NCBI RefSeq assembly: GCF_963528755.1
Contig: NZ_CAURXA010000002.1
Coordinates: 248,001-312,000, forward strand
Direction: 5' to 3'
Length of the DNA stretch: 64,000 nucleotides
Source of the DNA: Selenomonas sp963528755
Lineage (GTDB): Bacteria > Bacillota > Negativicutes > Selenomonadales > Selenomonadaceae
Below, in pieces: positions 8,486 through 15,809 of the stretch; within the stretch, counting starts at the first letter, position 1; each line of letters begins with the position of its first letter. Position numbers and translations under genes: made by a program. The notes below the pieces were generated by a model. It ran no database searches. It was not told the DNA's origin and worked only from the letters and a program-made list of their open reading frames with translations.

Positions 8486-8570
8486 TTTGTGGACATTGTG
8501 CGCCGCCCTTAATGAAAGTTACCCAATCAGTCTGCGCCCTTCGGGCTTGACTTCTTGGACTTTCATAGTA
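8486..8570 (+). repeat. Dispersed palindromic repeat, copy 1
   Basis: An 85-base unit, identical to copy 2, folds into nested stems: ATGAAAGT/ACTTTCAT, CCAA/TTGG, AGTC/GACT and GCCC/GGGC around a TTC loop. Related copies with compensatory changes lie near 38.6 and 59.2 kb. The uvrC-TSUP gap (8398-8748) contains no gene, only this repeat pair. Confidence 0.85.
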
Positions 8571-8592
8571 AACTACACGCACAAACGTCCAC

Positions 8593-8677
8593 TTTGTGGA
8601 CATTGTGCGCCGCCCTTAATGAAAGTTACCCAATCAGTCTGCGCCCTTCGGGCTTGACTTCTTGGACTTTCATAGTA
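8593..8677 (+). repeat. Dispersed palindromic repeat, copy 2 (tandem)
   Basis: It is identical over 85 bases to copy 1, with a period of 107 bases. The 22-base spacer ends in GTCCAC, which forms a small extra hairpin (GTCCAC-TTT-GTGGAC) with the start of the unit. Confidence 0.85.
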
Positions 8678-8748
8678 CTATATAAATACAACATTAGTGG
8701 GAAGGTCGGCTGTTTGCGTCGGAATTTCCCTTTCAGGAGGCTTGAATC

Positions 8749-9507
8749 ATGGGCTTGGAAATGCTGCTCTTCATCTCTATCATGGGCTTCTTTTCAGCGT
8801 TCATCGACGCTGTCGTCGGCGGCGGTGGGCTGATCTCTATCCCTGCGCTGATGATGACGGGGCTGCCGCTCCTAGAGGTGCTCGGCACGAACAAGGCGGC
8901 TGCCGTCATGGGCGCGTGCACTAGCTTCATCTCCTTCATCAAGAGCGGCAAGGTCGATATGAAGCTCATCCGCCTGCTCTTTCCCATCACGCTCCTCGGC
9001 TCCGCCGTCGGTGTGCTCGTCGTGCGGCAGGTGCCGCCCGACTTCCTGCGCCCCCTCGTCGTCGTCATGCTCGTGCTCGTGCTCCTCTACAGCATATTCC
9101 GCCGCGACTGGGGGCGCGAGAACAAGTACCGTGGCATGACACGCCGCGTTCTCCTGCTCTCCGCCGTCGTCGCCTTCACCTTCGGCTTCTACGACGGCTT
9201 CTTCGGGCCGGGTACAGGCTCCTTCATGCTCTTCGCCTTCCTGCTCGTGGGCTTCGACTTTCTCGGCGCGGCGGCAAACGCGCGCGCACTGAATTTTGCG
9301 AGCAACCTCGCCGCCGTCGTGCTCTTCGCCTCCTTTGGTCTCGTCGATTTCACCTACGCCATCCCCATGGGCATATCCATGATCGTCGGCGCCTGGTGCG
9401 GTGCACACCTCGCCATCAAGAAGGGAAGTTCCTACGTACGGCCGCTCTTCATCGCCGTGACGACCGTGCTCATCGGCAAGCAGCTCTTCGACCTTTTCGG
9501 CAAGTAA
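8749..9507 (+). CDS. TSUP-family permease (TauE/SafE, formerly DUF81)
   Basis: This 252-residue inner-membrane protein has about eight hydrophobic segments in two related halves. Each half opens with the family signature: FFSAFIDAVVGGGGLISIPAL (about 13-33) and FGFYDGFFGPGTGSFMLFAF (about 145-164). Characterised members export or import sulfite, sulfonates or related sulfur compounds; the substrate cannot be told here. AGGAGG lies 8 bases before the ATG. It is 12 bases upstream of the Ppx/GppA gene and probably cotranscribed with it. Confidence 0.9.
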   Translation: MGLEMLLFISIMGFFSAFIDAVVGGGGLISIPALMMTGLPLLEVLGTNKAAAVMGACTSFISFIKSGKVDMKLIRLLFPITLLGSAVGVLVVRQVPPDFLRPLVVVMLVLVLLYSIFRRDWGRENKYRGMTRRVLLLSAVVAFTFGFYDGFFGPGTGSFMLFAFLLVGFDFLGAAANARALNFASNLAAVVLFASFGLVDFTYAIPMGISMIVGAWCGAHLAIKKGSSYVRPLFIAVTTVLIGKQLFDLFGK

Positions 9508-9519
9508 CGGAGGATTCCC

Positions 9520-10446
9520 ATGATACACGCAATCATCGACATCGGCTCCAATACCGTGCGCATGGCGGTCTACCAAATCAAGGACAGCGCCGTGGAGCAA
9601 ATCATGAAGAAAAAGGACACGACGGTGGGACTCGCCTCGTTTATGCACGACAACGTGCTCGAAGAGCGCGGCACCAAGCGGCTCGTCTACGCGCTCGAAG
9701 ATTTCCAAAAGTTCCTTGCGGCGCTGCACATCGAGAACGTCTCGATTTTCACAACGGGCGCTCTGAGGAACGCCGCGAACAGCCGCGAGGCAATCGAGGA
9801 AATCAAAGCACGCACAGGACTGGATATTTATGTAATTCGCGGCGAGGAAGAAGCGGAACTCGACTTCATCGGCGCGACGCACGATCTTGCCGCTGAAGAA
9901 GGACTGCTCTTCGACATCGGCGGTGCAAGCACGGAGATGGTTCACTACAAGGCGCAAAAAATCGTGCGCAAGACGAGCCTTCCCGTCGGCTCTCTCTACC
10001 TGCACACGAAATTCACGAAAGAACTCCTGCCGTCCCGCGAGGAACTCGCGAAGATGCGCACGGACGCCGCACGCATCCTCGATTCCGCCGCAGATTTCAC
10101 AGGACTCCAGGGGCTTCCCGCCTGCGGCATCGGCGGCACTTTCAAGGGAGCGGCGGCGCTCTCTGCCGCGCTCTTTCCCCTCTCGGACGGCCGGACGATC
10201 ACACGCGCGGCAATCGATGCGCTGCTCGCGCGCTTCCTGCGCGATTGCCCGCTCACAGAAGATGACGCCGTGCATCTCATGCGCACCGTTCCCGACCGCA
10301 TGCACACGCTCCTGCCCGGCCTCGTCATCGCCGGTCTCCTCACCGAACGCTTCGCCCTTCCTGCCATCGCCTACAGCGACTCGGGCGTACGCGAAGGCTA
10401 CATCTACGACCGCATCTTGAAGAAATCAAGCAGGAGAACGATATGA
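9520..10446 (+). CDS. Ppx/GppA-family phosphatase (exopolyphosphatase-like)
   Basis: This 308-residue protein has the ASKHA fold of exopolyphosphatase/pppGpp phosphatase. The phosphate-binding loops are visible as IIDIGSNTVRMAVYQI (5-20) and LLFDIGGASTEMVHYK (about 130-145). Other family blocks are STGALRNA-like TTGALRNAANS and the late GIGGTFKG. The length corresponds to the catalytic Ppx_GppA module alone, without the C-terminal HD-like domain of E. coli Ppx. It may cleave polyphosphate or pppGpp; the substrate is not decided by sequence. GGAGG precedes the ATG. Confidence 0.88.
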   Translation: MIHAIIDIGSNTVRMAVYQIKDSAVEQIMKKKDTTVGLASFMHDNVLEERGTKRLVYALEDFQKFLAALHIENVSIFTTGALRNAANSREAIEEIKARTGLDIYVIRGEEEAELDFIGATHDLAAEEGLLFDIGGASTEMVHYKAQKIVRKTSLPVGSLYLHTKFTKELLPSREELAKMRTDAARILDSAADFTGLQGLPACGIGGTFKGAAALSAALFPLSDGRTITRAAIDALLARFLRDCPLTEDDAVHLMRTVPDRMHTLLPGLVIAGLLTERFALPAIAYSDSGVREGYIYDRILKKSSRRTI

Positions 10447-10467
10447 ATCGAAGGAGAGACATGACCG

Positions 10468-11934
10468 ATGGCAAAAACAGGCAAAGCGGCAGAAGATACG
10501 GAAAGCATCCTGGAACGCCTGAGACGCGAGAGCTTTTCGAGTGAAGCGGCGCTCGAAGAAATGCTGCTCCCTTCGGAAAAAGCAAAAGAACCACCGACAG
10601 ACGACAGTGATGGCTCTGAGGACATAGACGAGCTGGACAGGCTGGACAGGCTGGACAGGCGAACCGACACGAACAGCCTTGACACGGCAGAAATACCGGA
10701 AGAAAGACAGACACAGGCAGCAAAAGACGACATCGAGGAAAGAACGCTGCCGAGCGGCGAAGCGCGGCCGCGCCAGAGTGCCGCCGAACTCTTGCAGGAA
10801 TTGCTCGCAGACGAGGAAACGCGCAGCGAGATGGCTGCTGAATTGGAAGAAGAAAAGAAGCCGCCGCCGCGCGGCGGCTTCCTGCAAGGACTTTTCGAAA
10901 AATGGCTCTCGCCCGAAGGCCGCATGGGGCAGAAGCTTTTCGTCCTGCACCTCGTCGGCAGTCTCGTCGCAGCGGCAGGTCTTGCCGCGCTCGTCACGGG
11001 TGTGACGGCTGCCGTCCTCTCCTGGCTCGGCGCAGGCCGCCCCATGCCGTCGGAAAACATCTCGCTCGCGGCGGCTTTCGCCGCCATCCTCTTCATCAGC
11101 GTGCCTCTCGCACTGCTCCTGCTTGTATTCTTACGCGCGGCCATGCGGCGCTGGCACGACCTCGGCTACGGCGATACGACATGGCTCATCGCCGTCATCT
11201 GCCCGCTCATTATCCTCGCGCTTGCCGAAGAGGGACGCGTACTGCTCCTCTTCCTCGATCTGCCGCCGCTTTTGGGCGTCGCTCCTAATCATCTGCTGCT
11301 CAAGAGCGCCCTGCCCTATGGGGGCGCGGCGCTCGCCCTGCTCATCCTCCTGCACGTCTATCTGATCTTTGCCGAAGGAGAGTTTTCGAGCAATGCTTCC
11401 GGCTCACCCGAAAGCGCCGCTGATTTGCGCCCCCATATCGCGGAGCACCCCAAGGAGGACTATCCGTTCTTCCTGCGCATGATCCAGCTCAAGGGCAGGA
11501 TGAACCGCAAGCGCTTCCTGCTGCGCCTGCTCTTCCTCCTCTTCTTCATCGCGCTGCTCGTCTTCGTCGTACTGGAGACGGCGGAGCGCCTGCCGCAGCC
11601 CCTCGGCAATCTTGTCGCTCGCTACGGCACATCGGTCTCCTGCGCTCTAACCGCCATCCTGCCCATCGGCATCGTCACACAGCGTCTGCACGACATCGGC
11701 AGAAGCGGCTGGCTCGCGGGCGTACCGCTCGCGCTCACACTCGCTTTCATCGGCTGCCTCGCGTTCTTCGGCTGCGACCCTCGCATCCTCGCACGCGAAC
11801 CATTCGGCCTCGAAATCATCGCCGCCGCCTTCATCCTCGAAATCTACGAGGTCTTCCTGCTTGCCGCCCTCGTCTTCATAAAAGGCTCCGTGACCGTCAA
11901 CAATTATGGCGAATCGACGTTGGAACGGCAGTAG
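10468..11934 (+). CDS. Membrane protein with two DUF805 domains and an acidic cytoplasmic N-terminus
   Basis: The 488-residue protein begins with a charged, low-complexity region (1-140) that includes a three-fold 9-base repeat encoding LDRLDRLDR. Two DUF805-type units follow. The first starts GRMGQKLFVLHLVGS and contains RRWHDLGYGDTTWL; the second starts GRMNRKRFLLRLLFL and contains QRLHDIGRSGWLAG. DUF805 proteins are small inner-membrane proteins of unknown function, normally with one such unit, so this looks like a duplication and fusion. GGAGAGACATGACCG upstream gives a plausible ribosome site. It follows the ppx-like gene by 21 bases. Confidence 0.8.
   Translation: MAKTGKAAEDTESILERLRRESFSSEAALEEMLLPSEKAKEPPTDDSDGSEDIDELDRLDRLDRRTDTNSLDTAEIPEERQTQAAKDDIEERTLPSGEARPRQSAAELLQELLADEETRSEMAAELEEEKKPPPRGGFLQGLFEKWLSPEGRMGQKLFVLHLVGSLVAAAGLAALVTGVTAAVLSWLGAGRPMPSENISLAAAFAAILFISVPLALLLLVFLRAAMRRWHDLGYGDTTWLIAVICPLIILALAEEGRVLLLFLDLPPLLGVAPNHLLLKSALPYGGAALALLILLHVYLIFAEGEFSSNASGSPESAADLRPHIAEHPKEDYPFFLRMIQLKGRMNRKRFLLRLLFLLFFIALLVFVVLETAERLPQPLGNLVARYGTSVSCALTAILPIGIVTQRLHDIGRSGWLAGVPLALTLAFIGCLAFFGCDPRILAREPFGLEIIAAAFILEIYEVFLLAALVFIKGSVTVNNYGESTLERQ
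10632..10658 (+). repeat. Three tandem copies of a 9-bp repeat inside the DUF805 gene
   Basis: GCTGGACAG occurs three times in a row and encodes a repeated Leu-Asp-Arg. Copy number can change without breaking the frame. Confidence 0.9.
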
Positions 11935-11970
11935 GAAGACAAGTTTGCACGGTGATAGGCTGCATCCAAG

Positions 11971-12675
11971 CTAGCTATACGCCTGCGCTTCCTTCTTCGC
12001 CAACATGTCGCAGATCTCATTGTACTTATGCCCCGCATGACCCTTGACCCAGCGGAAAATGATGCTTCGCCCGGCAATCAGGCCATCAAGTTCCTGCCAA
12101 AGCTCCTGATTGAGAACGGGAGTGCCGTCCGCCTTTTTCCAGCCGCGCCGTTTCCAGCTAAAGATCCACTTCGTGATGCCGTTCTTCAGATACTGGCTGT
12201 CCGTCGACAGCACGATCGGCTCTCGCTTGGGCAGATGACGCAGCGCCTCGATTGCCGCCGTCATCTCCATGCGGTTATTCGTCGTCGAAGGATTGCCGCC
12301 CGAAAGCGTCTCCATCTCCTCGCCCGGGCGCACGATACAGACCGCCCAGCCGCCCGGCCCGTTCGGATTCCGAAGGCACGAGCCGTCCGTATAGACATGG
12401 CAGAGGCTGTCATCGTCCGCCGCTTCATTCGCTGCGCCGCCCATTGCGGCGCTTTTTTTGCGCACAGGCGCACGGCGCCTCGGCGCGGCTTCTTCTTCAT
12501 CGAAGAGCGCCGACAAAGGCTGCGCCGCCGTAAGCCAGGCGCGGGCCTTCTCCTCCGTCGGAAAGCTCTTGTAGCGTGCGCCTCGAAAGCCTTCTACCTG
12601 CGCGCGGCAGTCCTCCCACGTAAGAAAGATTCCCGTCGCACGTCCCGCACGTACGGCATAAAATTTTTGAGCCAA
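11971..12675 (-). CDS. rnhA: Ribonuclease HI with N-terminal hybrid-binding domain
   Basis: It degrades the RNA strand of RNA:DNA hybrids (R-loops, primers). The 234 residues have an N-terminal RNase H1 hybrid-binding domain (KFYAVRAGRATGIFLTWEDC to YKSFPTEEKARAWL, about 4-50) as in eukaryotic RNase H1 and some Firmicutes, then a linker. The catalytic domain has the DEDD residues in HVYTDGSCL, RMEMTAAIEAL, LSTDSQYLKNG and HKYNEICDML. The start is a TTG (12673-12675) with GGAGG 8 bases upstream; no ATG fits. A cluster of DnaA boxes lies just upstream. Confidence 0.95.
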   Translation of the reverse strand: MAQKFYAVRAGRATGIFLTWEDCRAQVEGFRGARYKSFPTEEKARAWLTAAQPLSALFDEEEAAPRRRAPVRKKSAAMGGAANEAADDDSLCHVYTDGSCLRNPNGPGGWAVCIVRPGEEMETLSGGNPSTTNNRMEMTAAIEALRHLPKREPIVLSTDSQYLKNGITKWIFSWKRRGWKKADGTPVLNQELWQELDGLIAGRSIIFRWVKGHAGHKYNEICDMLAKKEAQAYS

Positions 12676-12734
12676 CGATTAGACCTCCATAACTATTCTT
12701 TTCCTTCTTTAGGCAGAAACGACCAATTTGCACA

Positions 12735-12842
12735 TTCTCCACAAAATCCCCCAAATCCCTGTGGATAACCAGCGAATGGTTGAGCGCATTTCAAGGTTTA
12801 TCCACAGAGTCGCCTCTTTTATCCACAAAAAAATGTGTATAA
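12735..12842. promoter_or_regulatory. Cluster of DnaA boxes between rnhA and tRNA-Val
   Basis: Three perfect 9-mers TTATCCACA occur in about 70 bases: 12760-12768 (minus), 12798-12806 (plus) and 12819-12827 (plus). Near-consensus copies lie at 12735-12743 (TTCTCCACA) and 12834-12842 (minus, TTATACACA), followed by an AT-rich stretch. DnaA binding is the straightforward reading. No dnaA, dnaN or gidA is nearby, so a titration or regulatory site is as likely as an origin. Confidence 0.7.
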
Positions 12843-12867
12843 CAACGATTTTTTTGCTTTTCAGGGC

Positions 12868-12896
12868 TAGTCAAAGGACGAAAAATCGTGTATAAT
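12868..12896 (+). promoter_or_regulatory. Promoter of tRNA-Val
   Basis: A perfect TATAAT at 12891-12896 lies 17 bases from TAGTCA, a weak -35 box, and 24 bases before the tRNA. Confidence 0.6.
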
Positions 12897-12920
12897 ACAT
12901 CTTATGTTCAACCCAATACT

Positions 12921-12997
12921 GCTCATGTAACTCAGTTGGTTAGAGTGTCACCCTCACATGGTGGAAGTCGGGGGTTCGAGTCCCTCCATGAGCACCA
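12921..12997 (+). tRNA. tRNA-Val (anticodon CAC)
   Basis: A full cloverleaf is visible: acceptor stem GCTCATG/CATGAGC, D arm ACTC...GAGT, and anticodon stem TCACC/GGTGG with loop CTCACAT giving anticodon CAC (reads GUG). The T arm is GGGGG-TTCGAGT-CCCTC-like, and CCA is encoded at the 3' end. It stands alone with its own promoter and terminator. Confidence 0.95.
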
Positions 12998-13005
12998 GAA
13001 TCTTC

Positions 13006-13035
13006 GCCGCTGCGCCTCGCGCAGCGGCTTTTCTT
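13006..13035 (+). terminator. Terminator of tRNA-Val
   Basis: The 9-bp stem GCCGCTGCG/CGCAGCGGC with a 5-base loop is followed by TTTTCTT, 8 bases past the tRNA. Confidence 0.85.
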
Positions 13036-13051
13036 ATATCCAAGAGGTTTG

Positions 13052-14200
13052 CTATCCTTGCGCCGCCCGATAGAGCAGAAGCGCCTGCCGCACTGTCTGC
13101 CTGAGATTGCGGCACGCCGTTTCTTCTTCCATCGCTTCTGCGACCGTCATCGGCATGTGGAGAATCGGAAAGTAGGCGTCAATGCCTTCTTCGTTCACCG
13201 CCTCGGCATCGGGCAGGGCGCAGCCGCACAGCGCAATCGCCTTGAGTTTCGGACTCTTCGCCTTGGCGAGCTTGGCGACGCCGACCGGCGCTTTTCCCAT
13301 CGCGGTCTGCCGATCCATGCGCCCCTCTCCCGTCAGGAGGATGTCTGCGTCCGCGAGCGCCTTCTCTATGCCCAAAGCGTCGAGCACGAGCGTGATACCG
13401 GGCTTCAACTCCGCCTTGAGAAACGAGTGAAAAGCAAAGCCGAGCCCGCCCGCCGCTCCCGCGCCGGGCACCTGTGCACCCTCGATACCAAGTTCCCTTT
13501 CCGCCAATCCGGCGAAATCCCGGATCGCCGCATCCATCTCCTCGACGACCTCAGGCGTCGCTCCTTTCTGCGGGCCGTAGACATGCGAGCAGCCCAAAGG
13601 GCCATAGAGCGGATTCGTCACGTCGCAGGCGACGTGGATACGGCACTCCTTGAGCGCAGGATGAAGCCCCGCAAGGTCGATGCGCCGCACGGCGGCGACA
13701 TCGCCGCCCGTCCTTCCCACAGCCTTTCCCGCCGCATCGAAAAAGCGTGCGCCGAGCGCCGTGAGCATGCCGAGTCCGCAGTCGTTCGTCGCACTGCCGC
13801 CGATGCCGATGATGAAGTCACGGCAGCCGCGATCGATGGCGGCGAGCATGAGCTCGCCGAGTCCGTACGTCGTCGTGCGGCGCGGATCGCGCTCGCCTTC
13901 GGGCACGAGCGGCAATCCTGCCGCATCCGCCATTTCGATGACCGCCGTATGCAACTCGGGCAGGAAGCCGAAGCGGCTCTCGACGGGCTTTTCCAAAGGA
14001 CCCGTGACGGCGAGATGCACGATCTCGCCTGAAAGTCCCTCGACAAGCGCATCGACCGTGCCCTCGCCGCCGTCCGCCAGCGGAAAGACCTCCACATCGG
14101 CCTCGGGAAACACCTCGCGTGCCGCCTGCGCTGCCGTCTCGCCCGCCGTAAGAGAGGAAAGACTTCCCTTGAAAGAATCAATCGCCACGATGATTTTCAT
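13052..14200 (-). CDS. Glycerate kinase (GarK/GlxK type)
   Basis: The enzyme phosphorylates D-glycerate with ATP. The 382 residues match the bacterial glycerate kinase family: MKIIVAIDSFKGSLSS at the start, FPLADGGEGTVDAL, IGIGGSATNDCGLGMLTALG, GAGAAGGLGFAF and LLTGEGRMDRQTAMGKAP. I chose the ATG at 14200 (MKIIVAIDS), the conserved family start, although the frame is open further upstream. It lies 16 bases behind panE and is probably in the same transcript, with no obvious metabolic link. The product could be 2- or 3-phosphoglycerate. Confidence 0.93.
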   Translation of the reverse strand: MKIIVAIDSFKGSLSSLTAGETAAQAAREVFPEADVEVFPLADGGEGTVDALVEGLSGEIVHLAVTGPLEKPVESRFGFLPELHTAVIEMADAAGLPLVPEGERDPRRTTTYGLGELMLAAIDRGCRDFIIGIGGSATNDCGLGMLTALGARFFDAAGKAVGRTGGDVAAVRRIDLAGLHPALKECRIHVACDVTNPLYGPLGCSHVYGPQKGATPEVVEEMDAAIRDFAGLAERELGIEGAQVPGAGAAGGLGFAFHSFLKAELKPGITLVLDALGIEKALADADILLTGEGRMDRQTAMGKAPVGVAKLAKAKSPKLKAIALCGCALPDAEAVNEEGIDAYFPILHMPMTVAEAMEEETACRNLRQTVRQALLLYRAAQG

Positions 14201-14216
14201 GATTTCCCGTCCCATT

Positions 14217-15143
14217 TCATTTGATGCCCTTCGCCTTGCCCCAGTCGCTGATCTTCTTGTAGAGCGGCACGGGCACATGATAACGTTCACCAAGAGCAAC
14301 GATGCGGTTCACGAGTCCGTCGAACTCGGAAAGCCCGCCCTTTTCCACATCGCGCTGCATGCTCGTCTTGAGTCCTGGCTCGAACGCATCGATGAAGGCG
14401 ATGCCCGTCGCCACGAGGTCTTTCTCGAAGACAATCCCCATCGCCTTGCCGAGCGCCTCGACCTCACGGATCAGGCCGAGATACGTGTCGCGCACCGCGC
14501 CTTCCTTCTGAAACGCCTCGCTCGTCGCATCGTGATAAAGCCCTGCCGCGCCCATCGGCGAGACGAAGCCGAACTTCGTCAGCGCGTCGCGGCGGATGTC
14601 GAGGCTGTAGTGCCCGCGAATGTCGGCACCCTGCAGAAGCTTTTCGAGTGCCTTCGCCTTCTCCTCCAAACGCTTGTCCTGATCGGGACGGAAGCCGAAG
14701 ATCACGCGCAGAATCTTCTGCGGCTGTTCCAATACGCCCGGCGCCTTCAGATTGCCGAAGATGTAAATGCAGCCGTCGAGCACGGTCAGCCCCGGCAACT
14801 CCCTCTGCATGACCTCGCCCGTGCCGAAGACGTTCAAGATCGGGATGATGAGCGTATCCGGGCCTGCCGCACGCTTCGCGAAGGCGATGGCGTCGGGAAG
14901 CGCGTAGTACTTGCAGCAAACGAAGAGCACATCGGGTGTCTCGTCGTAAGCCTCCGCCGTCTGCGCCTTCACGTTCTTGATCTGGAGCGTACCTCGGTGC
15001 GCCGACTCGATCGTCAGACCGTTCTTCTGAAGAGCCTCCAAGTGCCTGCCGCGTGCAATCAGCGTCACATCGTGCCCCGCGAGTGCAAGATAGCCGCCGA
15101 GCACTCCGCCCGTGCCGCCCGCGCCGAACATCGCAAATTTCAT
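14217..15143 (-). CDS. panE: Ketopantoate reductase (2-dehydropantoate 2-reductase)
   Basis: It reduces ketopantoate to pantoate with NADPH for pantothenate and CoA synthesis. The 308 residues begin with a Rossmann nucleotide-binding motif (MKFAMFGAGGTGGVLGGYLA, GxGGxG), followed by the N-terminal ApbA domain and a C-terminal helical domain. The family lysine may be in RRDALTKFGF. The enzyme is separated from panC and panD (about 43 kb away in this window). Some homologues reduce other 2-keto acids, so the substrate is not certain. The start ATG follows GGAGGCATTTACA. Confidence 0.82.
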   Translation of the reverse strand: MKFAMFGAGGTGGVLGGYLALAGHDVTLIARGRHLEALQKNGLTIESAHRGTLQIKNVKAQTAEAYDETPDVLFVCCKYYALPDAIAFAKRAAGPDTLIIPILNVFGTGEVMQRELPGLTVLDGCIYIFGNLKAPGVLEQPQKILRVIFGFRPDQDKRLEEKAKALEKLLQGADIRGHYSLDIRRDALTKFGFVSPMGAAGLYHDATSEAFQKEGAVRDTYLGLIREVEALGKAMGIVFEKDLVATGIAFIDAFEPGLKTSMQRDVEKGGLSEFDGLVNRIVALGERYHVPVPLYKKISDWGKAKGIK

Positions 15144-15248
15144 TGTAAATGCCTCCCTCCGTATACAGAAACAAAAAACTGCTTTTTCATTATATCATAA
15201 ATCATCGAAGAGAAAATCAAACGGCACACGGAAAGTTTTTTCCTGCCC

Positions 15249-15277
15249 TTGGGAAAATTCAATTCTTATGGTATAAT
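15249..15277 (+). promoter_or_regulatory. Promoter of the 15313-15747 gene
   Basis: TTGGGA and a perfect TATAAT are separated by 17 bases, and the -10 box lies 35 bases before the ATG. Confidence 0.6.
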
Positions 15278-15312
15278 AAAAGACGATTAGATAATGCAGG
15301 GAGGCTTTTGTC

Positions 15313-15747
15313 ATGGGAGAGATACCACAGGCCGCTTGGGTCGTCATATCGATCATCGGTTTTTTCGTCGGTCAGTACGTCGTCATGGCGGTGCTGCACC
15401 ATTTTGGCTATTCCATCCGCGTGCTTTCCTCAGGGAAGATGAAGAACACGTTCGTGCTGGGCTTCGCCTTCACGATGCTCGCCGCATGGCTGCCCGTTGC
15501 CGTCCTCTGGATCTTGGGGCCGCGCTTCGTCGAAGCGACGGGATATCCGCATTCCTTCATCGCGATCACGGCAACGGCGCTGACGATCACACTCCTCTAC
15601 ATCGCGTGCCGCCGCACGGAAGGCGCTGTAGAGATGGTGGATGAAGAGGAACTCGCCGCCTTCAAGGCGCGGGCAGTCGCGCGCGCGCGCGAAGAGAGGA
15701 AGAAGCGTGACGCCATGATCGCCAAGGTCAGAGCGCTGCAGCGTTGA
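15313..15747 (+). CDS. Small membrane protein of unknown function
   Basis: This 144-residue protein has three hydrophobic segments (about 8-28, 45-68 and 78-96), then a charged, Arg/Lys/Glu-rich helical tail (100-144) that should lie in the cytoplasm and could form a coiled coil. I do not recognise the family. GGGAGG lies 8 bases before the ATG and a good promoter stands upstream, so it is probably a real single-gene transcript. It ends in a terminator shared with metY. Confidence 0.7.
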   Translation: MGEIPQAAWVVISIIGFFVGQYVVMAVLHHFGYSIRVLSSGKMKNTFVLGFAFTMLAAWLPVAVLWILGPRFVEATGYPHSFIAITATALTITLLYIACRRTEGAVEMVDEEELAAFKARAVARAREERKKRDAMIAKVRALQR

Positions 15748-15762
15748 AAACGCACTGCAAAA

Positions 15763-15801
15763 AAATACGGCAGAGGCTTCGCAAAAGCCCCTGCCGTATT
15801 T
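15763..15801. terminator. Bidirectional terminator between convergent genes
   Basis: The stem AAATACGGCAG-GGCT/AGCC-CTGCCGTATTT has A-rich and T-rich flanks. It serves the plus-strand membrane-protein gene and the minus-strand metY gene. Confidence 0.85.
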
Positions 15802-15809
15802 CCTTTTCA

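Noticed and set aside
6709..8550. Plus-strand open frame of 613 codons opposite uvrC
   Set aside because: Shadow of uvrC; composition is Arg/Leu/Asp-biased as expected from antisense GC-rich codons.
8486..8677. CRISPR array
   Set aside because: Only two 85-base identical units with one 22-base spacer that itself recurs at 38.6 kb; repeats are far too long and form large nested hairpins.
12735..12842. Chromosomal origin oriC
   Set aside because: The DnaA boxes are convincing, but dnaA, dnaN, rpmH or gidA are not nearby, so I do not call an origin.
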